Assembly: GCF_016650815.1 (NCBI RefSeq)
Contig: NZ_JAEKEZ010000014.1
Location: 1 to 64,000 of the forward strand
Source of the DNA: Pseudomonas sp. TH31
GTDB lineage: Bacteria > Pseudomonadota > Gammaproteobacteria > Pseudomonadales > Pseudomonadaceae
DNA: 64,000 nucleotides
Direction: 5' to 3'
In this document: positions 9,538 to 20,898 of the stretch, in pieces
How the letters are laid out: each line of letters begins with the position of its first letter
Position numbering within the stretch: position 1 is the stretch's first letter
Translations under genes and position numbers: made by a program
The notes under the pieces: model-generated
What the model was told of the DNA's origin: nothing
The model's database searches: none
What the model saw: the letters and a program-made list of their open reading frames with translations, nothing else

Positions 9538-10374
9538 TTATTCGGCAATCAACCAATCCATCTGCCACCCGCCCTGGGTCTGCCCAAGCGTCTTGGACAA
9601 CCACGGCAGCAACTCACGCAATTCCTCTTCCAGACCCCACGGCGGATTCGCAATCGCCAACCCCGAGCCGTTCAGGCTGTTCGGCGTATCCAGCGGATGT
9701 ACCAACAACTCCACCCGCAACAACTTCGGCGCCCCCGTGCCGGCCAGGTCCTGATAGAAACGACGCAGCATGCGCGGGTCCTTCACCGGGTACCAGATCG
9801 CTGCCACGGTCTGACGCATCCGACCGATGGCTTCTTTCAGTGACGCCGCACAACGCTGCATTTCATCCAGTTGCTCGAACGGCGGATCAATCAACATCAC
9901 CGCCCGCTTCTCCTGCACCGGCAACATCGCGCGCGGCACATGCCAGCCTTCGCCCAGGTGAACCTTCACCCGACGATCACCCGCCATGTTGTCCTTGAGC
10001 AACAAGCCGTCCTCGGGGTGCTTCTCATTGAGCATCACCCGATCCTGCGGCCGCGTCAGCCGCCGCGCCAACTCTGGCGACCCCGGGTAATAGCGCAACT
10101 GGCCATCCGGGTTCATGTCGTGCAGCACTTTCATGTAATCGGCGGTCAGCTCAGGCAGATCCGGCCGATCCCACAACCGCGCGATCCCTTCCAGATACTC
10201 ACCGGTACGGCTCGCCTGATCACCCTGCAGGTCATACAGACCAATACCGGCGTGAGTGTCGAGATAGGCAAACGGCTGCTCCTTACGCGACATCAGGGCG
10301 ATGAGGCGGGTCAAAGTCAGGTGTTTGAACACATCGGCGTGATTGCCGGCATGGAAGGCGTGACGATAATTCAT
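9538..10374 (-). CDS. rlmJ: 23S rRNA (adenine2030-N6)-methyltransferase
   Basis: 278 aa. It begins MNYRHAFHAGNHADVFKH, the hallmark N-terminus of RlmJ (YhiR), which methylates the N6 of A2030 in 23S rRNA. The N6-adenine methyltransferase motif DPPF is at residues 163-166, and the length matches the family. It is monocistronic, with a REPIN behind its stop. Confidence 0.95.
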   Translation of the reverse strand: MNYRHAFHAGNHADVFKHLTLTRLIALMSRKEQPFAYLDTHAGIGLYDLQGDQASRTGEYLEGIARLWDRPDLPELTADYMKVLHDMNPDGQLRYYPGSPELARRLTRPQDRVMLNEKHPEDGLLLKDNMAGDRRVKVHLGEGWHVPRAMLPVQEKRAVMLIDPPFEQLDEMQRCAASLKEAIGRMRQTVAAIWYPVKDPRMLRRFYQDLAGTGAPKLLRVELLVHPLDTPNSLNGSGLAIANPPWGLEEELRELLPWLSKTLGQTQGGWQMDWLIAE

Positions 10375-10430
10375 GATTGCTCCTGCGCAGGGCGGGAAGT
10401 TTACCTTGTACGGGGCCGAACGTCAGGGCT

Positions 10431-10507
10431 TCGCAGCCGAGCGGCTCCTCACGCCGTCATCGCAATCACCGTAGGAGCTGCCGAAGGCTGCGATCCTTTG
10501 ATCTTGC
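10431..10507. repeat. REP element, one good arm and one decayed arm
   Basis: The right arm GTAGGAGCTGCCGAAGGCTG begins at 10471. A weaker inverted partner (TCGCAGCCGAGCGGCTCCTC) is at 10431-10450. It sits in the 443-bp gap between rlmJ and putP. Confidence 0.6.
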
Positions 10508-10533
10508 TTTACCTTTTCGGCACCTGAAAAATC

Positions 10534-10574
10534 CCCCCTCACCCTGACCCTCTCCCAAGGGGCGAGGGGAATGA
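10534..10574. repeat. CCCTCACCCTGACCCTCTCCC-type short repeat
   Basis: An imperfect hairpin with CCCCTC and GAGGGG arms and a CTCTCCCAAGGGG core, a repeat type frequent in Pseudomonas and Xanthomonas intergenic DNA. The rest of this gap (10575-10740) includes a half REP-like stretch near 10700 (GCGAGCAAGTTCGCACCCAC) and no gene. Confidence 0.55.
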
Positions 10575-10740
10575 CCGAGTTGTCTGGGTGATTTACGGCG
10601 ACCTGCGACTGTGCGGCGCTCTTGGCTTGGCCAAGCCTGAGTTCACCTTGTTCGCTCAGGTCGGCGGCGGCCAGTAGATCACCGCAATCAGTCCCCTATG
10701 GCGCGAGCAAGTTCGCACCCACAGGGAATTCAGCGCCCAT

Positions 10741-10778
10741 AAAAAACGGCCCGCCTCCAAAAGGAAGCGGGCCGTTTT
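10741..10778 (-). terminator. Rho-independent terminator of putP
   Basis: On the minus strand the arms AAAACGGCCCGC and GCGGGCCGTTTT surround a 12-nt loop and end in a T run (10746-10741). It lies about 40 bp beyond the putP stop. Confidence 0.88.
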
Positions 10779-10817
10779 CATGTTCGGCGAAAGATCAGAG
10801 CCTCAGCTCATCCCCCA

Positions 10818-12302
10818 TCACTTGTTCAGGCGGTAATCCTTCTCGGCCGCATCAAAGCGCATCAGCATGCCTTTGGTCGGTTCGCCCAGTTTACTGACGA
10901 TGTAGATCGCCAGACTGGCGAAAATGAAGCCCGGGATGATTTCGTACAGGCCCAACACGTTGAAGTGCTTCCAGACGATCACGGTAATCGCGCCGACCAG
11001 GATGCCGGCCAGTGCGCCGTCACGGGTCATGTCTTTCCAGATCACGGAGATCAACACCACCGGACCAAACGCAGCGCCGAAACCGGCCCAGGCGTAGCTG
11101 ACCAGGCCGAGTACGCGGTTTTCCGGGTTAGCGGCCAACGCGATAGCGATCAGGGCCACCAGCAATACCATGGCGCGGCCGACCCAGACCAGCTCAACCT
11201 GGGAGGCGGATTTACGCAGGAAGGTTTTGTAGAAGTCTTCGGTCAGGGCGCTCGAGCACACCAGCAACTGGCAGCTCAGGGTGCTCATCACGGCAGCCAG
11301 AATGGCCGACAGCAGCACACCGGCAACCCAGGGATTGAACAGGATTTTCGCCAGCTCGATGAACACACGTTCGTGGTTTTCGGTCACAGGAGCGGCCAGC
11401 TCAGGGTGCGCCGAAAAGTACGCAATGCCGAAGAAGCCCACAGCGACGGTGCCGCCCAGGCACAGGATCATCCAGGTCATGGAGATACGACGTGCTTTAG
11501 CGATCGACTTGACCGAATCCGCCGCCATGAAGCGCGCGAGGATGTGCGGCTGGCCGAAGTAGCCCAGGCCCCAGCCCATCAGCGAAATCACACCGATGAA
11601 GGTGGTGTTTTTCAGCATGTCGAAGTTGCTTGGATCTTGTGCTTCGATGGCCAGGAACGTGGTATCGACGCCACCGGTCGCCAGCAGCACGATGATCGGT
11701 GTCAGCAACAGGGCGAAGATCATCAACGTGGCTTGTACGGTGTCAGTCCAGCTCACGGCCAGGAAACCGCCGATGAAGGTGTAGGCAATCGTTGCCACAG
11801 CACCGGCCCACAGCGCTGTCTCGTAGGACATGCCGAAGGTACTTTCGAACAACCGGGCGCCGGCGACGATGCCGGAGGCGCAATAGATGGTGAAGAACAC
11901 CAGAATCACGATGGCGGAGATGATCCGCAGCAGGCCGCTATTGTCTTCGAAGCGGCTGGAGAAGTAATCCGGCAGGGTCAATGCATCGCCGTTGTGCTCG
12001 GTCTGCACCCGCAGACGGCCGGCGACGAACAACCAGTTCAGGTAAGCACCGACAATCAGGCCGATGGCGATCCAGCTTTCGGAAAGACCGGACATGTAGA
12101 TCGCGCCAGGCAAGCCCATCAACAACCAGCCGCTCATGTCGGAGGCACCGGCAGACAATGCAGTCACGACGCTGCCCAGGCTGCGACCGCCCAGGATGTA
12201 GTCAGAAAGGTTGTTGGTGGAGCGATAGGCCATCAAGCCGATCAGCACCATTGCTGCGATGTAGATCACGAACGTGATCAGGGTTGGATTGCTTACGCTC
12301 AT
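10818..12302 (-). CDS. putP: Sodium/proline symporter
   Basis: 494 aa, a highly hydrophobic SSS-family transporter with about 13 membrane helices. It begins MSVSNPTLITFVIYIAAMVL and includes the ASDMSGWLLMGLPGA segment typical of PutP in helix 2, where Na+ and proline bind. It imports proline for PutA and is divergent from putA over a gap rich in GTTGCACC boxes. The leader also has an A-rich AAAAACAA stretch before the start that fits a Hfq/Crc catabolite-repression target; this is inference. Confidence 0.97.
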   Translation of the reverse strand: MSVSNPTLITFVIYIAAMVLIGLMAYRSTNNLSDYILGGRSLGSVVTALSAGASDMSGWLLMGLPGAIYMSGLSESWIAIGLIVGAYLNWLFVAGRLRVQTEHNGDALTLPDYFSSRFEDNSGLLRIISAIVILVFFTIYCASGIVAGARLFESTFGMSYETALWAGAVATIAYTFIGGFLAVSWTDTVQATLMIFALLLTPIIVLLATGGVDTTFLAIEAQDPSNFDMLKNTTFIGVISLMGWGLGYFGQPHILARFMAADSVKSIAKARRISMTWMILCLGGTVAVGFFGIAYFSAHPELAAPVTENHERVFIELAKILFNPWVAGVLLSAILAAVMSTLSCQLLVCSSALTEDFYKTFLRKSASQVELVWVGRAMVLLVALIAIALAANPENRVLGLVSYAWAGFGAAFGPVVLISVIWKDMTRDGALAGILVGAITVIVWKHFNVLGLYEIIPGFIFASLAIYIVSKLGEPTKGMLMRFDAAEKDYRLNK

Positions 12303-12432
12303 TAAGTAATTCCCTGGCTTTGTTTTTATGTAGCGACGGAGTGTGAAACCGTGGACAAACAGCGATGGTTATCCAGACGGATTCAGGGGCCGCGCATTTA
12401 TGACTGATGTTTCCCCAGGAAAGCCATCAGCC

Positions 12433-12697
12433 GGTGCACCTGCCTAGGCTGACTGGTTGCACCTTAAGGCGCGAATCCTATTCAACAAAGCAAATTAGGT
12501 GCAACCAGTTTCTCGAGAATAAGTTGCACCTACGTTGTTTTTCTTGAAGAAGAGCGTTTTTTGCTACCGTTTAGAGCAGTCAGCGCCTTTTGCTAGAAAC
12601 AAAAGCACCAAGCATGAGCAGTAAATTCGTATCGGAATTTAATTCCTGACAAGGTGCTTATTATTCCGACAAAAAAAGGGTTGCACCCGGTTGCACC
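12433..12697. promoter_or_regulatory. Cluster of GGTTGCACC boxes, probable PutA operators
   Basis: The 462-bp putP-putA gap contains GGTTGCACC at 12455-12463, 12679-12687 and 12689-12697, its inverted form GGTGCAACC at 12498-12506, GTTGCACC at 12523-12530 and GGTGCACC at 12433-12440. E. coli PutA binds GTTGCA sites through its ribbon-helix-helix domain, and the putA product here has that domain. The boxes form two clusters: 12433-12530 nearer putP, and a tandem 10-bp-spaced pair nearer putA. Confidence 0.82.
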
Positions 12698-12767
12698 TCT
12701 GCCAGCGCACAGCTAATCTTGCGGCCAGCTGATGCCACGCGGTCGTGGCAAACATGAGGATAAAAAT

Positions 12768-15700
12768 ATGGCTACCACCACCCTTGGGGTCAAACTTGAC
12801 GACCCAACCCGCGAACGCCTCAAGGCTGCCGCGACCTCGATTGATCGCACGCCGCACTGGCTGATCAAGCAGGCAATTTTCAATTACCTGGAAAAACTCG
12901 AGGGTGGTGCAACCCTGACCGAGCTGAGCGGTTTGACCAAGGATTCCGACGACGCCGTCGATGCGCCAACGGATCATGCCCATCAGTGCTTCCTCGAATT
13001 CGCCGAAAGCATCCTGCCGCAATCAGTCCTGCGCGCCTCGATCACCGCCGCTTACCGTCGCCCGGAGCCGGAAGTCGTGCCAATGCTGATGGAGCAGGCT
13101 CGCCTGCCGGCCGCGATGGCCGAAGCCACCAACAAGCTCGCCTCTTCGATTGCCGACAAACTGCGCAATCAGAAAAGCGCAGGCGGCCGTGCCGGGATTG
13201 TCCAGGGCCTGTTGCAGGAGTTTTCCCTGTCGTCCCAGGAAGGCGTAGCGCTGATGTGCCTGGCCGAAGCGCTGCTGCGCATCCCGGACAAAGGCACCCG
13301 TGACGCCCTGATCCGCGACAAGATCAGTACCGGCAACTGGCAGCCACACTTGGGCAACAGCCCGTCGCTGTTCGTCAACGCCGCCACGTGGGGCTTGCTG
13401 CTGACCGGCAAACTGGTCGCGACCCACAACGAAACCGGCCTGACCTCGTCCCTGAGCCGCATTATCGGCAAGAGCGGCGAGCCGATGATCCGCAAGGGCG
13501 TCGACATGGCCATGCGCCTGATGGGCGAGCAGTTCGTCACCGGCGAAACCATCGCTGAAGCCCTGGCCAATGCGAGCAAGTTCGAAGCCAAGGGCTTCCG
13601 CTATTCCTACGACATGCTCGGTGAAGCTGCACTCACCGAACACGACGCCCAGAAGTACCTGGCCTCGTACGAACAAGCCATTCACTCGATCGGCAAAGCG
13701 TCCCACGGTCGTGGGATTTATGAAGGCCCGGGCATTTCCATCAAGCTGTCGGCACTGCACCCGCGTTACAGTCGTGCGCAGTACGAACGGGTGATGGACG
13801 AGTTGTACCCACGCCTGCTGTCGCTGACCCTGCTGGCCAAGCAATACGACATCGGCCTGAACATCGACGCCGAAGAAGCCGACCGCCTCGAGCTGTCGCT
13901 GGATCTGCTCGAACGCCTGTGCTTCGAGCCGCAACTGACGGGCTGGAACGGTATCGGTTTCGTGATCCAGGCTTACCAGAAACGTTGCCCGTATGTGATC
14001 GATTATGTGATCGACCTGGCTCGCCGCAGCCGTCATCGCCTGATGATCCGTTTGGTAAAAGGCGCGTACTGGGACAGCGAAATCAAGCGTGCTCAGGTCG
14101 AAGGCCTGGAAGGCTATCCGGTCTACACCCGCAAGGTGTACACCGACGTTTCCTACATCGCTTGCGCGCGCAAACTGCTGTCGGTACCGGAAGTCATCTA
14201 TCCGCAATTCGCCACGCACAACGCCCACACCCTGTCGGCCATTTACCACATTGCAGGTCAGAACTATTATCCCGGCCAGTACGAGTTCCAGTGCCTGCAC
14301 GGCATGGGCGAACCGCTATACGAACAGGTTGTAGGCAAAGTTTCCGAAGGCAAGTTGAACCGTCCGTGCCGTGTGTATGCACCGGTCGGCACTCACGAAA
14401 CACTGTTGGCGTACCTGGTGCGTCGCCTGCTGGAAAACGGTGCGAACACCTCGTTCGTCAACCAGATCGCCGATCAGTCGATCTCGATTCAGGCGTTGGT
14501 GGCCGATCCAGTGGCCAGCATCGAGCAGATGGCGACAGTGGAAGGCGGCTTCGGCCTGCCGCACCCGCGCATCCCGCTGCCGCGTGATCTTTATGGTGCC
14601 GAGCGCGCCAACTCCAGCGGCATCGACATGGCCAACGAACACCGTTTGGCTTCGCTGTCGTGCGCCCTGCTGGCCAGCGCTCACAACAGCTGGAAAGCTG
14701 CGCCGATGCTCGGTTGCGCCTCCAGCACTGAAGCACCGGCACCCGTGCTGAACCCGTCCGATCTGCGTGACGTGGTAGGCCATGTGCAGGAAGCGACCGT
14801 CGAAGACGTCGACAACGCAATTCAGTGTGCCCTGAATGCCGGACCGATCTGGCAGGCCACCCCGCCCGCCGAACGCGCCGCGATCCTGGAACGTGCCGCC
14901 GATTTGATGGAAGGCGAGATCCAGCCGCTGATGGGCCTGCTGGCTCGCGAAGCCGGCAAGACTTTCGCCAATGCCATCGCCGAAGTGCGCGAAGCCGTGG
15001 ACTTTCTGCGTTATTACGCAGTGCAGGCACGCAACGATTTCACCAACGACGCCCACCGCCCATTGGGCCCGGTGGTTTGCATCAGCCCTTGGAACTTCCC
15101 ACTGGCAATCTTCAGTGGCCAGGTTGCCGCAGCACTGGCCGCCGGTAACCCGGTCCTGGCCAAGCCTGCAGAACAAACCCCGCTGGTGGCTGCTCAAGCT
15201 GTGCGCTTGCTGCTCGAAGCCGGGATTCCGGAAGGCGTGCTGCAACTGTTGCCGGGCCGTGGCGAAACTGTCGGCGCTCGCCTGGTCGGTGACGATCGGG
15301 TCAAAGGCGTGATGTTCACCGGTTCGACCGAAGTCGCTCGTTTGCTGCAACGCAACGTCGCGGGTCGCCTGGATGCACAGGGTCGTCCGATTCCACTGAT
15401 CGCTGAAACCGGCGGCCAGAACGCGATGATCGTCGACTCTTCGGCACTCACCGAACAGGTTGTGATCGACGTGGTGTCGTCGGCCTTCGACAGCGCCGGC
15501 CAACGTTGCTCGGCACTGCGGGTTCTGTGCTTGCAGGAAGATTCCGCTGACCGTGTCATCGAAATGCTCAAGGGTGCCATGGCTGAATGCCGTCTCGGCA
15601 ACCCGGAACGCCTGTCCGTGGACATCGGCCCGGTGATCGACGCCGAAGCCAAGGCTGGCATCGAGAAACACATCCAGGCCATGCGCGACAAAGGTCGCAA

Positions 15701-16718
15701 CGTGTACCAGGTCGCTATCGCCGACGCCGAAGAAGTCAAACGCGGCACCTTCGTGATGCCAACCCTGATCGAGCTGGAAAGCTTCGACGAACTGCAGCGG
15801 GAGATCTTCGGCCCGGTGCTGCACGTGGTTCGCTACAAGCGCAAAGACATCGATCAACTGATCGGCCAGATCAACGCTTCCGGCTATGGCCTGACGCTGG
15901 GCGTGCACACTCGCATCGACGAAACCATCGCCAAGGTGATCGACAACGTCAACGCCGGTAACGTCTATGTGAACCGCAACATCGTGGGTGCCGTGGTTGG
16001 CGTTCAGCCGTTCGGTGGCGAAGGCTTGTCGGGTACGGGTCCGAAGGCGGGTGGTCCGCTGTACCTGTACCGTCTGTTGTCGACACGTCCTACCGATGCG
16101 ATCGAACAATCCTTCGCTCGCGGTGATGCTATCGCTGCACCGGACGTTCGTCTGCGTGATGCCATGAGCAAACCGCTGACCGTCTTGCAAACCTGGGCTG
16201 ACAGCAACAAGTTTGCCGACCTGAGCGCCCTGTGTGTGCAGTTCGCTGCGCAATCGCAAAGCGGGATCACCCGAGTTCTGGCCGGCCCGACCGGCGAGCG
16301 CAACAGCTACGCGATCCTGCCGCGGGAACACGTGCTGTGCCTGGCGGAAGTTGAAGGCGATCTGCTGACTCAACTGGCGGCGGTAATGGCGGTGGGCGGT
16401 TCGGCGGTATGGCCGGAAGCTGACTTGACCAAGGCATTGTTCGCACGGCTACCGAAGGAAGTTCAGGCACGGATCAAGCTGGTTTCCGACTGGAACAAGG
16501 ACGAAGTGGTGTTTGATGCGGTTGTGCATCACGGCCATTCCGATCAGCTGCGTGCGGTGTGCCAGCAAGTGGCCAAGCGTGCCGGAGCGATTGTCGGGGT
16601 TCATGGGTTGTCCCAGGGCGAGACCAACATTGCGCTGGAGCGATTGGTGATCGAGCGGGCGTTGAGCGTTAACACTGCGGCGGCGGGTGGTAATGCGAGT
16701 TTGATGACCATCGGCTAA
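12768..16718 (+). CDS. putA: Trifunctional proline utilisation protein: repressor, proline dehydrogenase, P5C dehydrogenase
   Basis: 1316 aa from the ATG at 12768, which follows TGAGGA; the open frame extends further but lacks a better start. In order: a ribbon-helix-helix DNA-binding domain (residues about 2-47, [18 protein letters not shown]), an FAD proline dehydrogenase domain (about 190-580), an aldehyde dehydrogenase domain (about 650-1120, catalytic Cys914 in GQRCSALR) and a C-terminal conserved domain. It oxidises proline to glutamate at the membrane and represses the put genes when proline is absent. The GTTGCACC boxes upstream fit autoregulation. Confidence 0.97.
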   Translation: MATTTLGVKLDDPTRERLKAAATSIDRTPHWLIKQAIFNYLEKLEGGATLTELSGLTKDSDDAVDAPTDHAHQCFLEFAESILPQSVLRASITAAYRRPEPEVVPMLMEQARLPAAMAEATNKLASSIADKLRNQKSAGGRAGIVQGLLQEFSLSSQEGVALMCLAEALLRIPDKGTRDALIRDKISTGNWQPHLGNSPSLFVNAATWGLLLTGKLVATHNETGLTSSLSRIIGKSGEPMIRKGVDMAMRLMGEQFVTGETIAEALANASKFEAKGFRYSYDMLGEAALTEHDAQKYLASYEQAIHSIGKASHGRGIYEGPGISIKLSALHPRYSRAQYERVMDELYPRLLSLTLLAKQYDIGLNIDAEEADRLELSLDLLERLCFEPQLTGWNGIGFVIQAYQKRCPYVIDYVIDLARRSRHRLMIRLVKGAYWDSEIKRAQVEGLEGYPVYTRKVYTDVSYIACARKLLSVPEVIYPQFATHNAHTLSAIYHIAGQNYYPGQYEFQCLHGMGEPLYEQVVGKVSEGKLNRPCRVYAPVGTHETLLAYLVRRLLENGANTSFVNQIADQSISIQALVADPVASIEQMATVEGGFGLPHPRIPLPRDLYGAERANSSGIDMANEHRLASLSCALLASAHNSWKAAPMLGCASSTEAPAPVLNPSDLRDVVGHVQEATVEDVDNAIQCALNAGPIWQATPPAERAAILERAADLMEGEIQPLMGLLAREAGKTFANAIAEVREAVDFLRYYAVQARNDFTNDAHRPLGPVVCISPWNFPLAIFSGQVAAALAAGNPVLAKPAEQTPLVAAQAVRLLLEAGIPEGVLQLLPGRGETVGARLVGDDRVKGVMFTGSTEVARLLQRNVAGRLDAQGRPIPLIAETGGQNAMIVDSSALTEQVVIDVVSSAFDSAGQRCSALRVLCLQEDSADRVIEMLKGAMAECRLGNPERLSVDIGPVIDAEAKAGIEKHIQAMRDKGRNVYQVAIADAEEVKRGTFVMPTLIELESFDELQREIFGPVLHVVRYKRKDIDQLIGQINASGYGLTLGVHTRIDETIAKVIDNVNAGNVYVNRNIVGAVVGVQPFGGEGLSGTGPKAGGPLYLYRLLSTRPTDAIEQSFARGDAIAAPDVRLRDAMSKPLTVLQTWADSNKFADLSALCVQFAAQSQSGITRVLAGPTGERNSYAILPREHVLCLAEVEGDLLTQLAAVMAVGGSAVWPEADLTKALFARLPKEVQARIKLVSDWNKDEVVFDAVVHHGHSDQLRAVCQQVAKRAGAIVGVHGLSQGETNIALERLVIERALSVNTAAAGGNASLMTIG

Positions 16719-16769
16719 AGCGCGATAAGATCGGGCATCCATGGATGCCCGAGGCTTCAAAAACAAGAT

Positions 16770-16847
16770 CAAAAGATCGCAACCTTCGGCAGCTCCTACA
16801 GGGGATCGTGTTTCTCTGTAGGAGCTGCCGAAGGCTGCGATCTTTTG
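16770..16847. repeat. REPIN between putA and acyl-CoA dehydrogenase
   Basis: Inverted arms CAAAAGATCGCAACCTTCGG and its complement surround a GGGGATCGTGTTTCTC spacer. One arm base differs from the common form (AACC instead of AGCC). Confidence 0.85.
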
Positions 16848-16932
16848 CTTCTCCATCACCATAATCAATCATCCTTCCAGCCGCCCTTCCCCACGCCTAG
16901 ACTCGGTCCATTCCAAAAGAAGGTAGGCCGAC

Positions 16933-18735
16933 ATGTCCGAGACGCTGCTCAGTTCCCGCAATCTGGCTTTCGAGCTGTATGAAGTCCTTGATGCCGAGGC
17001 CCTGACCCAGCGTGAGCGGTTCGCCGAGCACAACCGCGAGACCTTCGACGCCGCCATTGGCACTGCCCGCAGCATTGCCGAGAAGTTCTTCGCCCCGCAC
17101 AACCGCAAGGGCGACGAGAACGAGCCGCGCTACGAGAATGGTCAGGCGATTCTGATTCCGGAAGTGAAACCGGCGGTGGACGCGTTCCTTGAAGCCGGTT
17201 TCCTCAACGCCGCGCGCAGTTTCGATGCCGGGGGCATGCAACTTCCCACGCTCTTGTCCCAGGCCTGCTTTGCGCACTTCCAGTCGGCCAACGCGGCCTC
17301 GACTTCATACCCGTTCCTGACCATGGGCGCGGCGAACCTGATCGAAAGCTTTGGCACCGAGGAGCAGAAACAGCGCTTCCTGCAGCCGATGATCGACGGT
17401 CGTTTCTTCGGCACCATGGCGCTGACCGAGCCCCATGCCGGGTCGTCGCTGTCGGATATTCGTACGCGCGCCGAGCCTGTGTCCGACGGCACCTATCGCC
17501 TCAAGGGCAACAAGATTTTCATCTCCGGCGGCGACCATCCGCTGTCGGAAAACATCGTGCACATGGTGCTGGCCAAGTTGCCGGACGCCCCGGCCGGCGT
17601 GAAAGGTATTTCGCTGTTTATCGTGCCCAAGTTTTTGGTCAACGCTGATGGCAGCCTTGGCAAACGCAACGACGTACTGCTCGCCGGACTGTTCCACAAG
17701 ATGGGCTGGCGCGGCACCACCTCCACCGCACTGAATTTCGGCGATAACGGCGAGTGTGTCGGTTATCTGGTGGGCAAGCCGCACCACGGCTTGAGCTACA
17801 TGTTCCAGATGATGAACGAGGCGCGAATCGGCGTCGGCATGGGCGCGGTGATGCTCGGTTATGCCGGTTACCTGTATTCCCTGGAGTACGCCCGCGAGCG
17901 GCCGCAGGGTCGCGTGCCGGACAGCAAGGACCCGAACACCGCGCCGGTGGCGATCATTCAACACGCCGACGTCAAGCGCATGTTGCTGACGCAAAAGGCC
18001 TACGTCGAAGGCTCGTTCGATCTTGGGCTGTACGCGGCGCGGCTGTTCGACGACACCACGACTCTTGAGACCGAAGCCGAACGCAAGCAGGCCCATGAAC
18101 TGCTGGATTTGCTCACGCCAATCGTCAAATCCTGGCCGTCGGAGTTCTGCCTCAAGGCCAACGAACTGGCGATCCAGATCCTCGGCGGCCACGGTTACAC
18201 CCGCGAATACCCTGTGGAGCAGTACTACCGCGATAACCGTCTGAACCCGATCCACGAAGGTACCCACGGTATTCAGTCGCTGGACTTGCTCGGTCGCAAA
18301 CTGGCGCAGAACGGCGGCGCCGGGCTCAAGCAACTGATTCGGCTGATCGCCAACACCGCCGAACGCGCCCAGGCGTATGAAGCGCTGACCCCACTGCGCG
18401 AGCCGCTGGAGAAACTGGTCGCACGCCTGCAAACCGTGACCATTGGCCTGCTGACGGATCTGGGTCAGGGCAAGGTCAACAGCAGCCTGGCGAACTCGGC
18501 GCTGTACCTGAAAGTGTTCGGCCACACGGTGATTGGCTGGCGCTGGCTGGAACAGGCGATTCGTGCAGAGGAAGGGTTGGCCAAGGGCAATGCGGCGGAT
18601 GTGAGTTTTTATAGAGGCAAGCTGCAAGCGGCGCGGTATTTCCTGACGTGGGAAGTGCCCGGCTGTCACCATGAGTTGGCGATTCTTGAGGCGCGCGATG
18701 ATGTGTGCCTTGGGATGCGGGATGAGTGGTTTTGA
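16933..18735 (+). CDS. Acyl-CoA dehydrogenase with extra C-terminal domain
   Basis: 600 aa, longer than the classical ~380-aa enzymes, with the C-terminal extension seen in the bacterial fatty-acid acyl-CoA dehydrogenase subgroup. The FAD/substrate segment MALTEPHAGSSLSDI (about residue 159) and the late NPIHEGTHGIQSLDLLGR segment, with the likely catalytic Glu, are present. It would introduce the trans-2 double bond in beta-oxidation. The ATG follows AGAAGG. It stands alone, with REPINs on both sides. The exact chain-length preference cannot be read from sequence. Confidence 0.9.
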   Translation: MSETLLSSRNLAFELYEVLDAEALTQRERFAEHNRETFDAAIGTARSIAEKFFAPHNRKGDENEPRYENGQAILIPEVKPAVDAFLEAGFLNAARSFDAGGMQLPTLLSQACFAHFQSANAASTSYPFLTMGAANLIESFGTEEQKQRFLQPMIDGRFFGTMALTEPHAGSSLSDIRTRAEPVSDGTYRLKGNKIFISGGDHPLSENIVHMVLAKLPDAPAGVKGISLFIVPKFLVNADGSLGKRNDVLLAGLFHKMGWRGTTSTALNFGDNGECVGYLVGKPHHGLSYMFQMMNEARIGVGMGAVMLGYAGYLYSLEYARERPQGRVPDSKDPNTAPVAIIQHADVKRMLLTQKAYVEGSFDLGLYAARLFDDTTTLETEAERKQAHELLDLLTPIVKSWPSEFCLKANELAIQILGGHGYTREYPVEQYYRDNRLNPIHEGTHGIQSLDLLGRKLAQNGGAGLKQLIRLIANTAERAQAYEALTPLREPLEKLVARLQTVTIGLLTDLGQGKVNSSLANSALYLKVFGHTVIGWRWLEQAIRAEEGLAKGNAADVSFYRGKLQAARYFLTWEVPGCHHELAILEARDDVCLGMRDEWF

Positions 18736-18761
18736 TCGATCGTAGATCAGCGTAACGGCCA

Positions 18762-18840
18762 CAAAAGATCGCAGCCTTCGGCAGCTCCTACATTGGAATG
18801 CGTTTCCCTGTAGGAGCTGCCGAAGGCTGCGATCTTTTGA
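18762..18840. repeat. REPIN between convergent acyl-CoA dehydrogenase and chemoreceptor genes
   Basis: Inverted arms around an ATTGGAATGCGTTTCC spacer. Its right end lies 5 bp from the stop codon of the minus-strand chemoreceptor gene. Confidence 0.85.
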
Positions 18841-18844
18841 TCTT

Positions 18845-20797
18845 TTAGCTCAACTTGAACCCACCCATCTGCCGCGCCAGATCATCGGCCAAACGCTGCA
18901 ACGTCTGACAATCCTCACGGCAAGCCCGGACTTCCCCGGCCGTCGCCCGCGCCAGATCAGAAATCCCCTGCACGTTCCGGTTGATCTCTTCCGTCACCGC
19001 CGACTGCTCTTCCGTCGCCGTCGCCACCTGATGGTTCATGTCGCTGATGCGCTCGATCTGCCCGGTAATCGCGGTCAACGACGTCCCGGTACGCTGGCTC
19101 GATTCGACACCTGTACCCGTCGCCGCTTGCCCGGAGTGCATGGACGTCACGGCATTTTCCGCACCTTGCTTGAGGCTGCCGATCATCTGCTGAATCTCGT
19201 CGGTGGACGACTGCGTGCGCCGCGCCAGGGTCCGTACTTCATCGGCCACCACCGCAAACCCACGGCCCATATCCCCCGCCCGCGCCGCTTCAATCGCAGC
19301 ATTCAGGGCCAATAGGTTGGTCTGCTCGGAAATCCCGCGAATCACCGCCAGCACCTGATCGATGGACGCCACTTGATGAGCCAACTCGCCCACCGCCGTG
19401 GCGGCCACGCCGATTTCGTCGGACATGCTTTCAATATGCCGAATTGAACCACCGACCACTTCCCGCGCCTGCATCGCTTCATCGCGGGCGGTTTGTGACG
19501 CGAGCGCGGCATTGCCGGCGTTCTGGGCGATTTCCTGTACGGTCAGCCCCATCTCGTGGACGGCGGTGGCCACCATGTCGGTCATTTCCTGCTGACGCCC
19601 GGATCGTTCGGCGGTGTTGTCCACCACCTTCGCCACTTGGCCGACGGCGGTGCGCAAACGCTCGCTGGTGGTCAGCACTTCACCGATCATGTCGCGCTGA
19701 CTTTCCAGGAACCGATTGAAGCCCCGCGCCAGGTCGCCCAGTTCATCGGCGCGAGCAGAATCTAACCTGTGGGTCAAATCTCCACCACCGCTACCGATGG
19801 CTACCAATGCGGCTGTTACCTGACGGATCGGTCGAACCAGCCCACGGGCCAGCAACACCACCAACATCAGGCACACCAGTGCTACCGCCAGGCCGATGCC
19901 GCTGCTCATCCACAGGGCCCGACGAGCCTCGGCGTAGATCTGCGATTGCGGCACTTCGGCCACCAGGGTCCAACCCAAATCCCGCAACGGCAGGCTCAAT
20001 GCCAGAAAATCTTCGCCATCGCGGGTAAAAACACTGTGGGTGGCGGACGCTTTGGAGGTTGAGAGTTGACCCATAACGGCTTGCGCTGCCGGGGCTCCGA
20101 TTTGCTCGGTCAAGGTGCGTTTACCGCTGAATTGCGCCTCGGGGTGAACCTGGATCAAACCGTCGGAACGCACAAGATAGACCTTGCCGCGCTCACCGAA
20201 GTTGAAGTTGTGGATCAGCTCCGAGAGCTCTTTCATGCTCAGCCCGAGGCCGGCAACGCCCACGACTTTACCGGCCTGCTCGACCTTGAGGTCGATGAAC
20301 AGCGCCAACTCTCCGGTCGCGGAGTCATTGTCGATATTGAGGGTGCGCGGCTGATTGCTGTCGAGAAAGGTGTAGAACCAGGCGTCCCTGGGGTTGGAGC
20401 GGCTAAGGGTCCGGTCCAGGCCTTTTTCAGTGATGTAGTGGTTTGAAGCCGTGCCGATAATCAACGCGGTAAAGGCTTTGTGCTCGGCGCGGATGCCTTC
20501 CAGGTACTTCACGAAGGTGTCGGTCCGGGCACTGTCTTCGCCCCCGGCCAGCCAGTCGCGCACCATGCTGTTGCTGGCGATGTCCTTGGCGGCGGTGAGG
20601 GGCTGAACAAGAATTCGCTCGATGTCGTTGCGCATCGCTTCGATGCTCGACGGCAGCGCTTGTTCGACCAGATAGCGCTGGGCCAGGCGGTTGACCACCA
20701 GGGTATAGACGCCAACCACGATCAGAATACTGACCAGCAGGGCGGTGCCCATACTCAGGATCAACTGCCATTGAATACTGCGTCGCCAGAACTGCAT
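18845..20797 (-). CDS. Methyl-accepting chemotaxis protein with periplasmic Cache-type sensor
   Basis: 650 aa from the ATG at 20797 ([14 protein letters not shown]), behind GGGGGTG; an upstream extension of the frame is not needed. Helix 1 (about 12-32) precedes a ~270-residue periplasmic domain with dCache-like features ([20 protein letters not shown] ... [11 protein letters not shown]). A second helix (about 305-330), HAMP and the signalling hairpin with [20 protein letters not shown] follow. It should relay a small-molecule signal to CheA/CheW. The ligand is unknown. Confidence 0.92.
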   Translation of the reverse strand: MQFWRRSIQWQLILSMGTALLVSILIVVGVYTLVVNRLAQRYLVEQALPSSIEAMRNDIERILVQPLTAAKDIASNSMVRDWLAGGEDSARTDTFVKYLEGIRAEHKAFTALIIGTASNHYITEKGLDRTLSRSNPRDAWFYTFLDSNQPRTLNIDNDSATGELALFIDLKVEQAGKVVGVAGLGLSMKELSELIHNFNFGERGKVYLVRSDGLIQVHPEAQFSGKRTLTEQIGAPAAQAVMGQLSTSKASATHSVFTRDGEDFLALSLPLRDLGWTLVAEVPQSQIYAEARRALWMSSGIGLAVALVCLMLVVLLARGLVRPIRQVTAALVAIGSGGGDLTHRLDSARADELGDLARGFNRFLESQRDMIGEVLTTSERLRTAVGQVAKVVDNTAERSGRQQEMTDMVATAVHEMGLTVQEIAQNAGNAALASQTARDEAMQAREVVGGSIRHIESMSDEIGVAATAVGELAHQVASIDQVLAVIRGISEQTNLLALNAAIEAARAGDMGRGFAVVADEVRTLARRTQSSTDEIQQMIGSLKQGAENAVTSMHSGQAATGTGVESSQRTGTSLTAITGQIERISDMNHQVATATEEQSAVTEEINRNVQGISDLARATAGEVRACREDCQTLQRLADDLARQMGGFKLS

Positions 20798-20898
20798 GGA
20801 GCACCCCCAAAGAATAAGTGGCTGAAACACTGCAACAGCCGTGCCGATTGTATACAACGCAAGCGACAATTTTATTCTTTGGTTGTGCGCAAAGCCGA

